Below, piece by piece: positions 44,379 to 52,287 of a stretch of 64,000 nt of DNA (positions are counted from its first letter, which is position 1; each line of letters starts with the position of its first letter). This stretch comes from Verrucomicrobiales bacterium (lineage in GTDB: Bacteria; Verrucomicrobiota; Verrucomicrobiia; Verrucomicrobiales; DEV007). The DNA lies in assembly GCA_016795385.1 (NCBI GenBank), contig JAEUHI010000036.1:1-64000 (forward strand), given 5' to 3'. Position numbers and translations under genes: made by a program. The notes under the pieces are model-generated. The model had not been told where the DNA came from and made no database searches. It saw only the letters and a list, made by a program, of their open reading frames with translations.

Positions 44379-44435
44379 CCGGTGGTTCCGCTGCGCTCCA
44401 CCACCGGCTACCTTCTTTGGCCCCTCCGGGGCCAA
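44379..44435 (-). repeat. Two-hairpin intergenic repeat, copy 2 (inverted)
   Basis: Read on the minus strand: a hairpin TTGGCCCC-GGA-GGGGCCAA (44435-44417) followed by AAGAAGG and the same second hairpin (44412-44379) as copy 1, with one mismatch. The first hairpin has different bases from copy 1 but keeps the stem, implying compensatory change. Confidence 0.65.
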
Positions 44436-44533
44436 TACCCGTTCCCTCCGCCGATGACGGTTGTTTCCCCCAGCCGGGCGGGACGGCTTGGCCTGACTTT
44501 TTGGCCCGCACCCGGGAAAATCCCCGGATCAAA

Positions 44534-44570
44534 CCAAAAAAACGGCCCCGCGCCATGGAGCGGGGCCGTT
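44534..44570 (-). terminator. Strong rho-independent terminator, minus strand
   Basis: Perfect 11-bp stem AACGGCCCCGC (44541-44551)/GCGGGGCCGTT (44560-44570) with an 8-nt loop. On the minus strand it runs into TTTTTTGGTTT. Lies 205 bp beyond the stop of the 86-residue gene at 44775. Confidence 0.8.
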
Positions 44571-44735
44571 CTTTGAGTGGTTCCTTGCTGGCTGCACGAG
44601 GGAGGGGCACCGGGGGATGAAGCCCGTGTAGTCTCCGACATTCCCCCGCTCCCAGCGCAATCTCCGTGCCAAGGGTGAAGGAGAGTTTTTCAGTCCCTCC
44701 GTAATCTATTGTTCCGACCAAATCCGGATCGCTCC
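44541..44735 (-). ncRNA. Candidate structured non-coding RNA ending in a terminator
   Basis: On the minus strand, about 165-195 nt before the terminator at 44541-44570 contain no convincing gene but fold into a long irregular hairpin: CGGGGG..CCCCCG innermost, then GGGAG/CTCCC with a 3'-side bulge, GCGC/GTGC, and CCTTG..CAAGG outside. The shape is reminiscent of 6S RNA (a long rod with a central bubble), but no sequence motif of 6S, tmRNA, RNase P or SRP RNA is recognised, and no good promoter was found. The 5' end is a guess; it could also be a long 3' UTR of the small membrane protein gene. Confidence 0.35.
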
Positions 44736-44774
44736 GCCCCTAATCCTTCCGTCATCCGCGATCAAAGGGCCCGC

Positions 44775-45035
44775 CTACGATGTCGCTTCCCACCCGCTCG
44801 CTTTGATGAACAGGCGCAATCCAAATCCGACGATGCAGAGCACAGTGGGCACTCTACAAATCTCAAAGTTCCTGATGCCGTAAATTGGAGCGACAATGCC
44901 GCTCAACACGATACATCCGAGTGCCCAAATCGGGTCGCCTTCCTGAAAGGCAATGATTGCCATCCAGATGGCTCCACCGAGCCCGCAAACGAGAGAGAGG
45001 ATAATCAGGTAACCCAGCATCGCTCCCCGATACAA
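44775..45035 (-). CDS. Small membrane protein, unknown function
   Basis: 86 residues (or 81 from the second Met at 45020). Two to three hydrophobic segments: about 6-27 (MLGYLIILSLVCGLGGAIWMAI), about 33-50 (WALGCIVLSGIVAPIYG) and about 63-80. Short, no charged catalytic motif. No family recognised, but the hydrophobicity and the GC pattern of the codons suggest it is real. Followed by the candidate RNA/terminator and preceded by another small secreted-protein gene. Confidence 0.55.
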   Translation of the reverse strand: MYRGAMLGYLIILSLVCGLGGAIWMAIIAFQEGDPIWALGCIVLSGIVAPIYGIRNFEICRVPTVLCIVGFGLRLFIKASGWEATS

Positions 45036-45076
45036 AGAAGATCGATCCGGGTCAAGCTACCTCTACTCCCCTCCGA

Positions 45077-45547
45077 TCACCGATAGGCGTAGATCACCGT
45101 CCAAGGCTGCGTCTTCTCCACGGTCGTCTGGAGAGAGACGCGCAGGTAGTAGACGCCCGTCTCGGAGGGACTTGCGATCAGACTAGCGACATTTGTCGTC
45201 TCGTATCGCAGGCTCTTGGCCTCGAGCAACTCGCCCTTCCCGTTGTAAAGATTCAGGTTCACGGCAGCCTTGCGGTCGGGCATCGCCACCCAGAAATGGT
45301 AGTCGTTGCGCTTGAAGAGCTGCACCTGGATCAAGCGCGCCTTGCCCGGCTCGACAGATCCGCTCCAAGTCGATTCGCGGAGGATGAAGGGATTCCCTCC
45401 CCCGAGGTGCGGAATCGCCGCCTGCTGGGCGATCAGCTTCAGTTCATCCAGGGCGGGCTTTTCTTCGACGGCCTCTTGCGCGTGCAGGAGACCCGAAATC
45501 CCGGCCATAAGGACGAAGAGGAAAGGGCTGCGCCGATCAAATGTCAT
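45077..45547 (-). CDS. Secreted protein of unknown function
   Basis: 156 residues. A signal peptide (FLFVLMAGISGLLHAQ) is followed by an acidic linker and one beta-rich domain (about 45-156; ARLIQVQLFKRNDYHFWVAMPD, TGVYYLRVSLQTTVEKTQPW), reminiscent of small bacterial pre-peptidase-type C-terminal domains. It overlaps the upstream gene by 11 bp, so the two are translationally coupled. No function recognised. Confidence 0.7.
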   Translation of the reverse strand: MTFDRRSPFLFVLMAGISGLLHAQEAVEEKPALDELKLIAQQAAIPHLGGGNPFILRESTWSGSVEPGKARLIQVQLFKRNDYHFWVAMPDRKAAVNLNLYNGKGELLEAKSLRYETTNVASLIASPSETGVYYLRVSLQTTVEKTQPWTVIYAYR

Positions 45548-46334
45548 AGATCGCGTCCACGAGATTTTTCGTCGAGAGAGAGATCTCGATCACCTTGCCC
45601 TGGCTGATCGCTCCGCTCGCGTCCGCGCGCATGAGCGACTCGAGGTGCTCGAGCGTCTGCGTGACCTGGGTGAAAACCTTGCCACGCTTCGCCCGGGCGG
45701 GCAACGTGTTGAAATCCTGCTTCAATTGCTTCACGAGATCGGGCTGATTGAGGAGATCCGATCCCTCCACCGAATAGTTCTGCTTCAGCACGGCGGCCAG
45801 CGCTTGCGTGCCTCCGAGCCACCCACCGAGGCTGACGAGAGCGACGAGTTCATCATCGCGCAGTTCGGTCATCTTGTTGAGGACGGTCTGGCGGGTCTTG
45901 TCGAGTTCCTTCCTCACCACCGGCCAGTCACCCTGCCCCGCGGCGTTGACGATCGCATTGGCGTGCTGCTCGACCGAACTCGCCACTCCGAGGGAGGAGG
46001 AAAGCCGCAGGACCTCGCGACCCACCCGGCGGACGGCCTCCTTGTCCTGCGCCTGCACGGCGATGAATCCATCCGAGACAACGAGTCCGAACAACATCGC
46101 GGTGCGCGAGCGGTTCGCATCGAGACGGATCTCGCGCTCATCGACCTGCTTCGACCAATCCTGGGTACCCAGCTTGTCGAGGGAGGTGAAAATCTCCAAC
46201 GGGATCGGGATCACCGAGGCCTCGACGACCACGAGATTCGGATCATTCAGATCGATGCGACCGGGAGCGTCTTGCGCACCAGCCGACAACGCGACGCCGA
46301 GGACGAGGGAAGACAGGAAAACAGATCGTTTCAT
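45537..46334 (-). CDS. Secreted protein of unknown function
   Basis: 265 residues from the ATG at 46334 (MKRSVFLSSLVLGVALSAGAQ signal peptide). The mature part is mostly helical: VREVLRLSSSLGVASSVEQH, TRQTVLNKMTELRDDELVALVSLGGW, and ends DAIYDI. No domain recognised. Its 3' end overlaps the next gene by 11 bp, so the pair is co-translated. A perfect TATAAT lies about 26 bp upstream of the start. Confidence 0.75.
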   Translation of the reverse strand: MKRSVFLSSLVLGVALSAGAQDAPGRIDLNDPNLVVVEASVIPIPLEIFTSLDKLGTQDWSKQVDEREIRLDANRSRTAMLFGLVVSDGFIAVQAQDKEAVRRVGREVLRLSSSLGVASSVEQHANAIVNAAGQGDWPVVRKELDKTRQTVLNKMTELRDDELVALVSLGGWLGGTQALAAVLKQNYSVEGSDLLNQPDLVKQLKQDFNTLPARAKRGKVFTQVTQTLEHLESLMRADASGAISQGKVIEISLSTKNLVDAIYDI

Positions 46335-46353
46335 GACCATTTATTTAGAAATC

Positions 46354-46388
46354 TTAACTATTATAGATCCTTAAACAATTCTTGGAAA
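46354..46388 (-). promoter_or_regulatory. Likely promoter for the two-gene secreted-protein operon
   Basis: On the minus strand a perfect TATAAT sits at 46365-46360 in an AT-rich stretch, about 26 bp before the ATG at 46334. The -35 is weak. Confidence 0.4.
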
Positions 46389-46396
46389 CCAATTTT

Positions 46397-47170
46397 TCAG
46401 AGGGCCCGGGCAAACGCTCCCCCATCGACGAGCAGCATTTCGCCCGTGATGTAGCTGCCCGCTTCGCTCGCGAGGAGCAGCGCCGGACCCGCCAGTTCGC
46501 GGGGCCGGCCCCAGCGTTTCAGCGCGGTGCGGTCGGAGAATTCCTTCTTCTCGGGCTCGCTCAGCAAGCTCATCGGCATGTCGGTGAGGAAGGGACCGGG
46601 TCCGATGCAGTTCACCGTGATGCCGAAAGGGCCGAGATCGAGAGCACTGGCTTTGGCCAAGCCGATCAGGGCAGCCTTTGTCGCCGAGTAGACGTTGCGT
46701 CCCGGCTTCGAGCCGACGCCGAGCACCGAGGAGATATGGATGATGCGTCCCCAGCCCTGCGCTTTCATCCCCGGCACGAGGGCGCGGGTGAGCCGCATCA
46801 CCGCGGTCAGATTGATCTCGATGACGCGATCCCACACCTCGTCCGCGATCACATCGATCGCCTGCGGGGCATTGACGCCGGCGTTGTTCACGAGGATGTC
46901 GACCGTGCCGAAGGCTCCCAAGGCCTCCGCCGCGAGCATGTCCGTATCTTCACGGCTGGAGAGGTCGGCGACGATGGCACGCACCTCGGCGCCATCGATC
47001 CCTCCGGAGATGGTGGCCACGGCGGATTTCAGATCATCTTCGTGACGGCTGCAGATCATCACCTTCGCGCCCGCCTCGACGAATCCGCGGGCGATCGCCA
47101 TGCCCAGTCCCTTGCTTCCTCCGGTGACTACGGCACTGCGTCCCCTCAGGTTGAACAAATCGCATTGCAT
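46397..47170 (-). CDS. Short-chain dehydrogenase/reductase (SDR), probably a sugar-acid or ketose dehydrogenase
   Basis: 257 residues. Rossmann NAD(P) motif TGGSKGLGMA (16-25), NNAG (95-98), active-site Ser about 147-148 and Y161-x3-K165 in YSATK. C-terminal VDGG. It is divergent from uxaA and close to the gluconate 5-dehydrogenase/KduD type of SDR, consistent with uronate or gluconate catabolism; the exact substrate is inferred from context, not from sequence. Its 5' end is 67 bp from the uxaA start. Confidence 0.88.
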   Translation of the reverse strand: MQCDLFNLRGRSAVVTGGSKGLGMAIARGFVEAGAKVMICSRHEDDLKSAVATISGGIDGAEVRAIVADLSSREDTDMLAAEALGAFGTVDILVNNAGVNAPQAIDVIADEVWDRVIEINLTAVMRLTRALVPGMKAQGWGRIIHISSVLGVGSKPGRNVYSATKAALIGLAKASALDLGPFGITVNCIGPGPFLTDMPMSLLSEPEKKEFSDRTALKRWGRPRELAGPALLLASEAGSYITGEMLLVDGGAFARAL

Positions 47171-47237
47171 CCATCACGATGCACGTTGACTCCGTTTCCG
47201 CAAGTGCTCCCCTTTTCCCCTTGCCCACCCCCAAGCC

Positions 47238-48887
47238 ATGAAACCCGCCTTGCTCATCGACCCCTCGGACAATCTCGGCGTCGCCCTGCGCGCCCTCGCT
47301 CCCGGCGAATCGGTCGAGCTCGGGGGACGGTCCTACCCCATCACCGAGGCCATCCCGCCGAAGCAGAAATTCACCCTTGCGGCCATGGCCGTCGGAGACC
47401 GGGCGCGCATGTACGGCGTCACCGTGGGGGTCGTCACCGCGCCGATCGCGGAGGGGGGCCTCGTCACCACCGCCAATCTGAAACACGACGCCGACGGCTT
47501 CAGCGGCACGCGCACCCGCGAGCACCAATGGTCCCCGCCCTCCGTTGATCGCTGGAAAGGCCGCACTTTCGACGGCTACCACCGCTCCGATGGTTCGGTC
47601 GGCACCGCGAATCACTGGCTCGTCATCCCCATGGTCTTTTGCGAGACGCGCAACGTGAATGCGATCCGCACCGCCTTCGAACGCGCTCTCGGCTACGAGC
47701 GCACCACCCATTACCAGCGTCTCGCCGACCGCCTCGTCGCCGCCTACCAGGGCGGCGCGGATGCCGAGGCCCTGCGCCAGCTTCCTCTCGAAGACCTCGA
47801 AGAGGTCGCCCCGGGCCGTCTCTTTCCCAATGTCGACGGGATCCAGTTCCTCAATCACACGATGGGTTGCGGCGGCACCCGCGACGATGCCGAATCCCTC
47901 TGCGGTCTTCTCGCCAGCTACATCACCCATCCGAACGTCGCCGGAGCCACGGTCCTCAGCCTCGGCTGCGAAAACGCCCAGCTCGAGATCCTCGAAGCCG
48001 CGATCCGGCAACGCAGCCCGCATTTCGACAAACCGCTTCTGACCTTCAGGCAACAGGGTTACCCGGACGAGCGTACCCTCTTGGATGCCGCCATCAAGGG
48101 CACCTTCCTCGGTCTCATCGAGGCCAATCAGGCGACCCGCCGTCCCGCCACCCTCGATCATCTCAGCATTGGAGTTGAATGCGGCGGCAGCGACGGATTT
48201 TCCGGCATCTCGGCGAATCCCGCGGTCGGGGCGCTTTCCGATCGTCTCGTCGCCCTCGGCGGCAAGATCCTCCTCGCCGAATTCCCCGAGCTTTGCGGCG
48301 TCGAGCAGGAACTCGTCGACCGCTGCGTCAGCGACGAGGTCGCGGCCCGCTTCACCCACCTCACCTCCACCTACGCCGCCCGGGCCCGGGCCGTCGGCAG
48401 CGATTTTTCCCAAAATCCGAGCCCCGGAAACATCCGCGACGGCCTCATCACCGACGCCATCAAATCGGCCGGAGCCGCCAAAAAGGGCGGCAATTCCCCC
48501 GTCGTCTCCGTGCTCGATTATCCCGAGATCGCCACCGTCCCCGGCCTGCATCTCCTCTGCACCCCGGGCGGCGACGCGGAGTGCACCACCGCGCTGGCCG
48601 GTGCCCACGCCAACATCATTCTCTTCACTACCGGCCTCGGCACCCCCATGGGCAACCCCGTAACGCCCGTCGTGAAGATCAGCACGAACACCGAATTGGC
48701 CGAACGCCTCCCTGATTTGATCGATTTCGACACCGGCGCCATCATCCGTGGCGAGGCCTCGATCGATGACCGGGGCGGCGACCTCCTCGACCTCGTCATC
48801 GAGGTGGCCTCCGGACGGCTCCAGACCAAAGCCCAACGGCTCGGGCAGGCGGATTTTCAACCGTGGAAACGTGGCGTATCCCTTTGA
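47238..48887 (+). CDS. uxaA: Altronate dehydratase-like (UxaA family)
   Basis: 549 residues. An N-terminal SAF domain (about 1-90: KPALLIDPSDNLGVALRAL to EGGLVTT) precedes the UxaA catalytic domain: NGTANHWLVIP-like GTANHWLVIPMVFC, NHTMGCGG, SLGCENAQ, GVECGGSDGFSGISANPA, VLDYPEIATVPGLHLL, PMGNPVTPVVKI. It dehydrates D-altronate to 2-keto-3-deoxygluconate in galacturonate catabolism; a hexarate dehydratase specificity is possible since the families overlap. Divergent SDR and the absence of uxaB/uxaC nearby suggest a partial or dispersed pathway. Confidence 0.92.
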   Translation: MKPALLIDPSDNLGVALRALAPGESVELGGRSYPITEAIPPKQKFTLAAMAVGDRARMYGVTVGVVTAPIAEGGLVTTANLKHDADGFSGTRTREHQWSPPSVDRWKGRTFDGYHRSDGSVGTANHWLVIPMVFCETRNVNAIRTAFERALGYERTTHYQRLADRLVAAYQGGADAEALRQLPLEDLEEVAPGRLFPNVDGIQFLNHTMGCGGTRDDAESLCGLLASYITHPNVAGATVLSLGCENAQLEILEAAIRQRSPHFDKPLLTFRQQGYPDERTLLDAAIKGTFLGLIEANQATRRPATLDHLSIGVECGGSDGFSGISANPAVGALSDRLVALGGKILLAEFPELCGVEQELVDRCVSDEVAARFTHLTSTYAARARAVGSDFSQNPSPGNIRDGLITDAIKSAGAAKKGGNSPVVSVLDYPEIATVPGLHLLCTPGGDAECTTALAGAHANIILFTTGLGTPMGNPVTPVVKISTNTELAERLPDLIDFDTGAIIRGEASIDDRGGDLLDLVIEVASGRLQTKAQRLGQADFQPWKRGVSL

Positions 48888-49458
48888 TCAAGTGGATTTT
48901 ATCTATCATTTCCACGCATCCGAGAACCTAACCAACCTCCCGCGAAAATTCTCCTCGAAAGGGAGCCTTTGAGAAATCGGGACTTGCCCTCGCCCCCCCT
49001 CCCCTGTAGCTTGACCGGAGGTCTTTTTTTCACCCCCGGCATGTCTACCGTATCGTCAGCCCAGTGCTCTCCCGCGGATGCCGAGTCTCCGTGCCCCTCG
49101 TGGTGCGACGCCTTTGTGGCGGTGATCGACGACCTCACCCAACGTTTGCGGAGTCTTTTCTCGTCTGCCGGCCTCCCACCGGCGAGCGAATCGCCTGATG
49201 CGACCGCTCCGAGTCCGAATCCCACCGGCGGACCATCCCAGGTCCCCCGGGTCCGCTTCACCGCGGAGTCGGTGCCCGTGCGCTGCCCAGCGCAGCCGGG
49301 CGCCCTCCTCTGGATGCCAGCCCCGATCCACGAGAGCGCGAGCGTCGCCAAGACACTCTGCGAATCCTCCTCGAGGGGAAAGGCCATCGGATTCTCCGCC
49401 TCCACCCTACATCCGGTCCGCCCCCGGGCGGATCATCACCCAATATCTTCCACCATCG
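48888..49458. other. 571-bp gap, no convincing gene
   Basis: Frames on both strands (168 codons minus, 220 plus) are Pro/Ser/Gly/Arg-rich and lack starts, domains or codon pattern of neighbours. It contains a GC-rich inverted repeat CCGCCCCCGGGCGG (about 49419-49432) just before the RRM gene, and short poly-pyrimidine and Leu/Pro-rich stretches. Possibly leader/regulatory sequence of the RRM gene. I see no tRNA. Confidence 0.4.
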
Positions 49459-50133
49459 ATGGAAAACCAATCCTCAGACCAATCCAATCGCCGCCCCCGC
49501 GGCAATCGTTCCCGCAGCCGCAACCGCCAGAGCAGTTCCTCCCACTCCGGGGGATCTTCCTCCAGCGGCGGCAGCCGCAGTCGCAGTCGTCGTCGCAGCC
49601 GCAGTGGCTCGCGCACCTCGCAGCCGCCTAAGCAGACCACCGGCCAAAAGATCCTCTCGATCCTGACCTTCGGTCTCCTCGGCAAACCCAAGGCCAAAGC
49701 CAAACCGGCTCCGGCATCCGCCTCACGCGCCTCCCAGCCTGCGAAAGCCCCCCGGGAACATTCGCAGCCGCAGGGCCGCGTCGCCAAGGAAGAGCCCAAG
49801 AAGTCCAAGCGGAATCGCACCGAAGTCACCTCGAATCGCCTCTACGTCGGCAACCTCGATTACTCCACCGGTGAAGCCGAATTGACCGATCTTTTCCGCG
49901 GAGTCGGCAACGTCCTCCTCGCCGAGGTCGTCACCAATCCCCGCACCCAGCAGTCCAAGGGTTTCGCCTTTGTCGAAATGGGTTCGATCGATGAGGCGAA
50001 ACGTGCCGTCAGCATCCTCGACGACCAGGAATTCATGGGCCGCAAGCTGATCGTGAGCGGTGCCCGCAGCGAAGGACCGAACGACGAGAGCGACGCTGCC
50101 CTCGCCGGAAGCGCGTCCGAGAGCCGGGCCTGA
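49459..50133 (+). CDS. RNA-binding protein with arginine/serine-rich N-terminus and one RRM
   Basis: 224 residues from the ATG at 49459. Residues 10-54 are an Arg-Ser-rich tract with many RS dipeptides (RGNRSRSRNRQSSSSHSGG, GSRSRSRRRSRSGSRTS), like the RS domain of eukaryotic SR splicing proteins. A short conserved-looking basic segment (GQKILSILTFGLLGKPK) comes next. The RRM is at about 127-202 with RNP2 LYVGNL (128-133) and RNP1 KGFAFVEM (167-174). Bacterial RRM proteins are single-domain glycine-rich or cold-inducible types; the RS tract is unusual. RNA binding is likely; target unknown. Followed by a terminator. Confidence 0.9.
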   Translation: MENQSSDQSNRRPRGNRSRSRNRQSSSSHSGGSSSSGGSRSRSRRRSRSGSRTSQPPKQTTGQKILSILTFGLLGKPKAKAKPAPASASRASQPAKAPREHSQPQGRVAKEEPKKSKRNRTEVTSNRLYVGNLDYSTGEAELTDLFRGVGNVLLAEVVTNPRTQQSKGFAFVEMGSIDEAKRAVSILDDQEFMGRKLIVSGARSEGPNDESDAALAGSASESRA

Positions 50134-50161
50134 TTCCGCCCCATTCCTTTTTTGTTGGTGC

Positions 50162-50200
50162 GCGCCGGAACGGTCTCTGATCGTTCCGGCGCTTTCTTTT
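50162..50200 (+). terminator. Rho-independent terminator after the RRM gene
   Basis: Stem GCGCCGGAACG (50162-50172)/CGTTCCGGCGC (50182-50192) with a 9-nt loop and a T-rich tract TTTCTTTT (50193-50200). It ends the RRM unit and lies just before the miaA start at 50207. Confidence 0.8.
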
Positions 50201-50206
50201 CCTCCG

Positions 50207-51121
50207 ATGACCTCCCCACGCCGAGCCCCCCTCTACCTCGCCGGACCGACCGGCTGTGGCAAGACGGCCGTGTCCCTCGCTCTCGCCCGGCTGGTGGCGC
50301 CGGTCGAGATCGTCAACGCGGACGCCTACCAGATCTACCGCGGGCTGGAGATCCTCAGCGCCGCTCCCGGACCGGAGGAGCAGGCCCTCTGCCCCCATCA
50401 TCTCTTCGGCACCCTCGATCCGGGTGAGGAGAACGATGCCGCCGAGCACGCCCGGCGCACGCATGCGACTTTAGCCACGATCCCCGCGGAAGCCTTGCCT
50501 CTCGTCGTCGGCGGCAGCGGGCTGTATCTCAAGGCGATCACCCACGGGCTGGCGCCGACTCCCAAAGGCGATCCGGCCCTCCGTGCCGAGCTCGACGCCG
50601 AGCCGCTCGAAACGCTTGTGGCCCGTTATCGTGAACTCGATCCCGCCGGTGCCGCCGTGACGAACCTGCTGAACCGGCGCTACGTCACCCGGAATCTCGA
50701 GATCTGTCTCCTGACAGGCCGCCTGGCCTCCGAGCTGAAATCGGCCTGGGCCGAATCGGCCCCGCAGATCCGCGCCGTCTATCTCCAGCGCGACCGCGCC
50801 GATCTCGATGCCCGCATCGCCCGGCGCACCGCGATGATGTTTGATGCCGGCGTCGTCGGGGAAGTCGAACGTCTCAAGGATCTCTCCCCGACCGCCGCCA
50901 AAGCCATCGGCATTCGCGAAATCGAGGCCTTGCGCCGCGGCGAGATCGACGAAGCCACCTGCCGCGAGGCCATCCGGCTCGCCACACGGCAATACGCGAA
51001 ACGTCAGGAAAACTGGTTTCGCCGCGAGACCGCCTTCGTTCCCCTGCCCCTGCCCGCCGACGAGCCTCCCGACACCACCGCCGCCCGCATCGTCGCGCTC
51101 TTTTCGCTCGACAAGGAATGA
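50207..51121 (+). CDS. miaA: tRNA dimethylallyltransferase
   Basis: 304 residues from the ATG at 50207. P-loop AGPTGCGKTAV (about 12-22), the DPMA-type substrate region NADAYQIYRGLEILSAAPG, and VVGGSGLYLKA. It isopentenylates A37 of tRNAs reading UNN codons. The usual DSRQ/DSMQ motif reads NADAYQIYRG here, a recognised variation that changes the Asp context; activity is still expected. It starts 7 bp after the RRM terminator, so it probably has a promoter inside or just upstream of the terminator. Confidence 0.92.
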   Translation: MTSPRRAPLYLAGPTGCGKTAVSLALARLVAPVEIVNADAYQIYRGLEILSAAPGPEEQALCPHHLFGTLDPGEENDAAEHARRTHATLATIPAEALPLVVGGSGLYLKAITHGLAPTPKGDPALRAELDAEPLETLVARYRELDPAGAAVTNLLNRRYVTRNLEICLLTGRLASELKSAWAESAPQIRAVYLQRDRADLDARIARRTAMMFDAGVVGEVERLKDLSPTAAKAIGIREIEALRRGEIDEATCREAIRLATRQYAKRQENWFRRETAFVPLPLPADEPPDTTAARIVALFSLDKE

Positions 51122-51172
51122 GTCCCCTTCGGCGTTGAAAGATCCCCTACCCGCGTGCAAGCTACCCGCCCC

Positions 51173-52279
51173 ATGCCCACCCTCACCGAAGGCAATCCCG
51201 TCTCCATCTCGCTGCGTCTCGCCAACGATCATTACACCGTGCTCGTCGGTACCTCGCTCCTCGCCGACACGGCCGGGCTCATTTCCCGCCACTCCGGCAT
51301 CCGGGGAAAAGTCGCCGCGATCGTCACCGATTCGAACGTGGGTCCGCTCTACGAGGAAATCGTGCGAACCTCCCTCGAATCGGCCGGAATCCGTGTGACC
51401 ACCATCACCGTCCCCGCAGGCGAGGCCTCGAAGAGCATGGAGCAGGTCACCGAAGTCTGCCGCGGGATGTTGCGGGCCGGACTCGATCGCAAATCCTTCC
51501 TCGTCGCCCTCGGCGGAGGCGTCGTCGGCGACCTCGCCGGATTTGCCGCCGCCATTTTCCAGCGGGGTATCCCCTGCGTGCAGATCCCCACCACCATCGT
51601 CAGCCAGGTCGACAGCTCCGTCGGGGGCAAGACCGGGGTGAACACGCCTGAAGGCAAGAATCTCCTCGGCGCCTTCCACCAGCCCCAACTCGTCCTCGCC
51701 GATACCGACACCCTCGCGACCCTGCACGAGCGCGAGTTCAACGAAGGCTTCGCCGAGATCATCAAACACGCCGCGATCCGCGATGCCTCGCTCCTCGATC
51801 TCGTCGAGGACCGCGCCTCGATCCGCGATCATCTCGTGACCCTCGTCGCCCGAAACGTCTCCATCAAGGCCGCCGTCGTCGAGGAGGACGAACGCGAGAC
51901 CACCGGCACCCGCGCTCTTCTCAATTTCGGCCACACTCTCGGCCACGGCATCGAGGCCGCGGGCGGTTATGGACGCTTCCTCCACGGTGAAGCCATCAGC
52001 CTCGGGCTCGTCGCGGCGACACGTCTTTCCGTCGAAAAGTCCGGGCTCTCGCCTGCCGATGGCGACCGCATCCTCCGTGCCCTCGCCGCCTACGATCTCC
52101 CCACCGTGCTCGAAAACGACGTGTCCGACGAGAGCATCCTCAGCGCGATGGGTCGCGACAAGAAATTCGAAGCCGGCCAGATCCGGTTCGTCCTGCTGAA
52201 GTCACTGGGAGACGCCTTCGTTTCCGACGCCATCACCCACGACGACCTGCTCGGCGCCCTCGGCCAACTCCGGGCGTGA
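51173..52279 (+). CDS. aroB: 3-dehydroquinate synthase
   Basis: 368 residues from the ATG at 51173. NAD-binding GGGVVGDLAGFAA and the metal-binding residues in EIIKHAAIRD, NFGHTLGHGIEA and FLHGEAISLGL are present. It makes 3-dehydroquinate from DAHP in the shikimate pathway. It follows miaA by 51 bp and stops 8 bp before the cysteine desulfurase stop on the opposite strand. Confidence 0.97.
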   Translation: MPTLTEGNPVSISLRLANDHYTVLVGTSLLADTAGLISRHSGIRGKVAAIVTDSNVGPLYEEIVRTSLESAGIRVTTITVPAGEASKSMEQVTEVCRGMLRAGLDRKSFLVALGGGVVGDLAGFAAAIFQRGIPCVQIPTTIVSQVDSSVGGKTGVNTPEGKNLLGAFHQPQLVLADTDTLATLHEREFNEGFAEIIKHAAIRDASLLDLVEDRASIRDHLVTLVARNVSIKAAVVEEDERETTGTRALLNFGHTLGHGIEAAGGYGRFLHGEAISLGLVAATRLSVEKSGLSPADGDRILRALAAYDLPTVLENDVSDESILSAMGRDKKFEAGQIRFVLLKSLGDAFVSDAITHDDLLGALGQLRA

Positions 52280-52287
52280 TCCGGCTT

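Larger units (their letters stand above)
43933..44774. other. 842-bp non-coding region with repeats and a candidate RNA
   Basis: No frame has a good start, codon pattern or family match. The region carries the two-hairpin repeat twice in inverted orientation (44077-44132 and 44379-44435), a further CCGCCCC-TCC-GGGGCGG hairpin (44339-44355), and a strong minus-strand terminator (44541-44570) preceded by a probable structured RNA. Frames of up to 154 codons on either strand are GC-rich artefacts that cross the repeats. Confidence 0.6.

Noticed and set aside
44257..44721. Minus-strand frame of 154 codons across the terminator and repeats
   Set aside because: Crosses a perfect terminator stem and the repeat hairpin; translation is low complexity.
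48899..49405. Minus-strand frame of 168 codons in the gap before the RRM gene
   Set aside because: Composition and lack of any domain; overlaps equally long frames on the plus strand; probably non-coding.
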